From NCBI GenBank assembly GCA_025201845.1, contig MU603985.1, positions 44,385 to 108,384 on the forward strand: a stretch of 64,000 bases of DNA, in the 5' to 3' direction. Numbering within the stretch: the stretch's first letter is position 1; every line of letters begins with the position of its first letter. Positions 63,675 to 64,000 of the stretch are shown here, one piece after another. Below the pieces are notes generated by a model. It was not told the origin of the DNA. It saw nothing but the letters and a program-made list of their open reading frames with translations, and searched no databases. Origin of the DNA: Martensiomyces pterosporus (Eukaryota > Kickxellomycota > Kickxellomycetes > Kickxellales > Kickxellaceae). Position numbers and translations under genes: made by a program.

Positions 63675-64000
63675 ATGGAAATCGACCAGCAGACTCAACC
63701 GGCAACTACAGCAGCACCACCGCCACAGACATTCAAAACAACGATATCGAAGCAGCCATTCTACTACTTTGCCGTCTCTCTGGTTACGGCTGATCAGCAG
63801 CACCAGCAGATCGACATTATCCAGTACAGGAACTATCTTTCATTAGCACTCAACCAGTGGCTCGGAGCAACTGGTGCCGGAATCAGCATTGACGTACTAA
63901 AGTTTGACTACCCCAGAGGAGTTATACGGGTTCCGTATGGCGACCACAGGAGTGTGTGGCAAGCGCTGACGGTCTACGGGTTCCAGATGCCTAGCGGCGG
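63675..64000 (+). CDS. POP8: RNase P/MRP subunit, Pop8/Rpp14-like (partial, cut by window end)
   Basis: Frame from the ATG at 63675 runs to the window end (108 codons and two bases). After a Gln/Thr/Pro-rich leader comes KQPFYYFAVSLVTAD, YLSLALNQWLGATGAGISID, VLKFDYPRGVIRVPYGD and SVWQALTVYGF. The pattern of a beta strand, a helix with L-x-x-W-L-G, then DVLK and I-R-V-P-x-x-D-x-x-x-W-x-A-L is that of the Pop5/Rpp14/Pop8 family of RNA-binding subunits of RNase P and RNase MRP. These act in tRNA 5' and rRNA processing. Pop8 rather than Pop5 is my preference from the VLK and VWQAL parts, without an alignment. The C-terminus lies outside the window. Confidence 0.6.
   Translation, partial: MEIDQQTQPATTAAPPPQTFKTTISKQPFYYFAVSLVTADQQHQQIDIIQYRNYLSLALNQWLGATGAGISIDVLKFDYPRGVIRVPYGDHRSVWQALTVYGFQMPSG

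Overview
The window reads as nuclear DNA of an early-diverging filamentous fungus. The basis is spliceosomal introns (GTAAGT-type donors, TAG/CAG acceptors), monocistronic genes on both strands, a chitin synthase fused to a myosin-like motor, an Ssb-type Hsp70, ATG2, URB1, DBP10 and a dicarboxylate-free set of ordinary eukaryotic housekeeping genes. Moderate GC with C/G-ending codons, few introns mostly near the 5' ends of genes, and threonine/proline/serine-rich secreted proteins would fit Zoopagomycota such as Kickxellomycotina. That placement is an inference from general impression, not from an alignment.

Layout. 0.1-9.3 kb: a P-TEFb/CTDK-like cyclin (three exons) and a 2,081-residue myosin-motor chitin synthase. 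9.4-18.5 kb: DBP10 (minus) diverging from RFC3, then ECM15, CAX4 (minus), RPL11 (minus, three exons) diverging from a GNAT acetyltransferase. 18.6-31.8 kb: two giant minus-strand genes, URB1 (2,467 residues) and clathrin heavy chain CHC1 (1,687 residues). 32.9-39.9 kb: a secreted protein with 25 pentapeptide repeats, a lysine-rich orphan, an ACC-synthase-like aminotransferase (minus), SDH6/SDHAF1 (minus) diverging from RIB5, and a SANT-domain protein. 40.5-56.6 kb: SSB-type Hsp70, COX4 (minus), ATG2 (minus, 2,467 residues), a GPI-type cysteine-rich wall protein, an ELM1-family protein and FRS2 (minus). 56.6-61.9 kb: a gene-poor stretch with an exact 85-bp tandem duplication and two small candidate ORFs. 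61.9-64 kb: an SREBP-type bHLH factor and the start of a Pop8-like RNase P/MRP subunit, cut by the window end.

The genes do not form a pathway or cluster. Ribosome production is well represented (URB1, DBP10, RPL11, possibly the SANT protein as a Pol I factor, and the ribosome-associated Ssb), but fungal genomes are not organised by operon and I read this as chance. Exon structures below were worked out by hand from splice signals, frame continuity and recognised protein families; reading frames close exactly in every spliced model. No tRNA, rRNA, CRISPR, transposon or viral gene was recognised. No new multi-gene system was found. The most interesting unexplained items are two perfect tandem duplications of 82 and 85 bp in upstream regions, a 35-codon ORF beside one of them, and several lineage-specific proteins.
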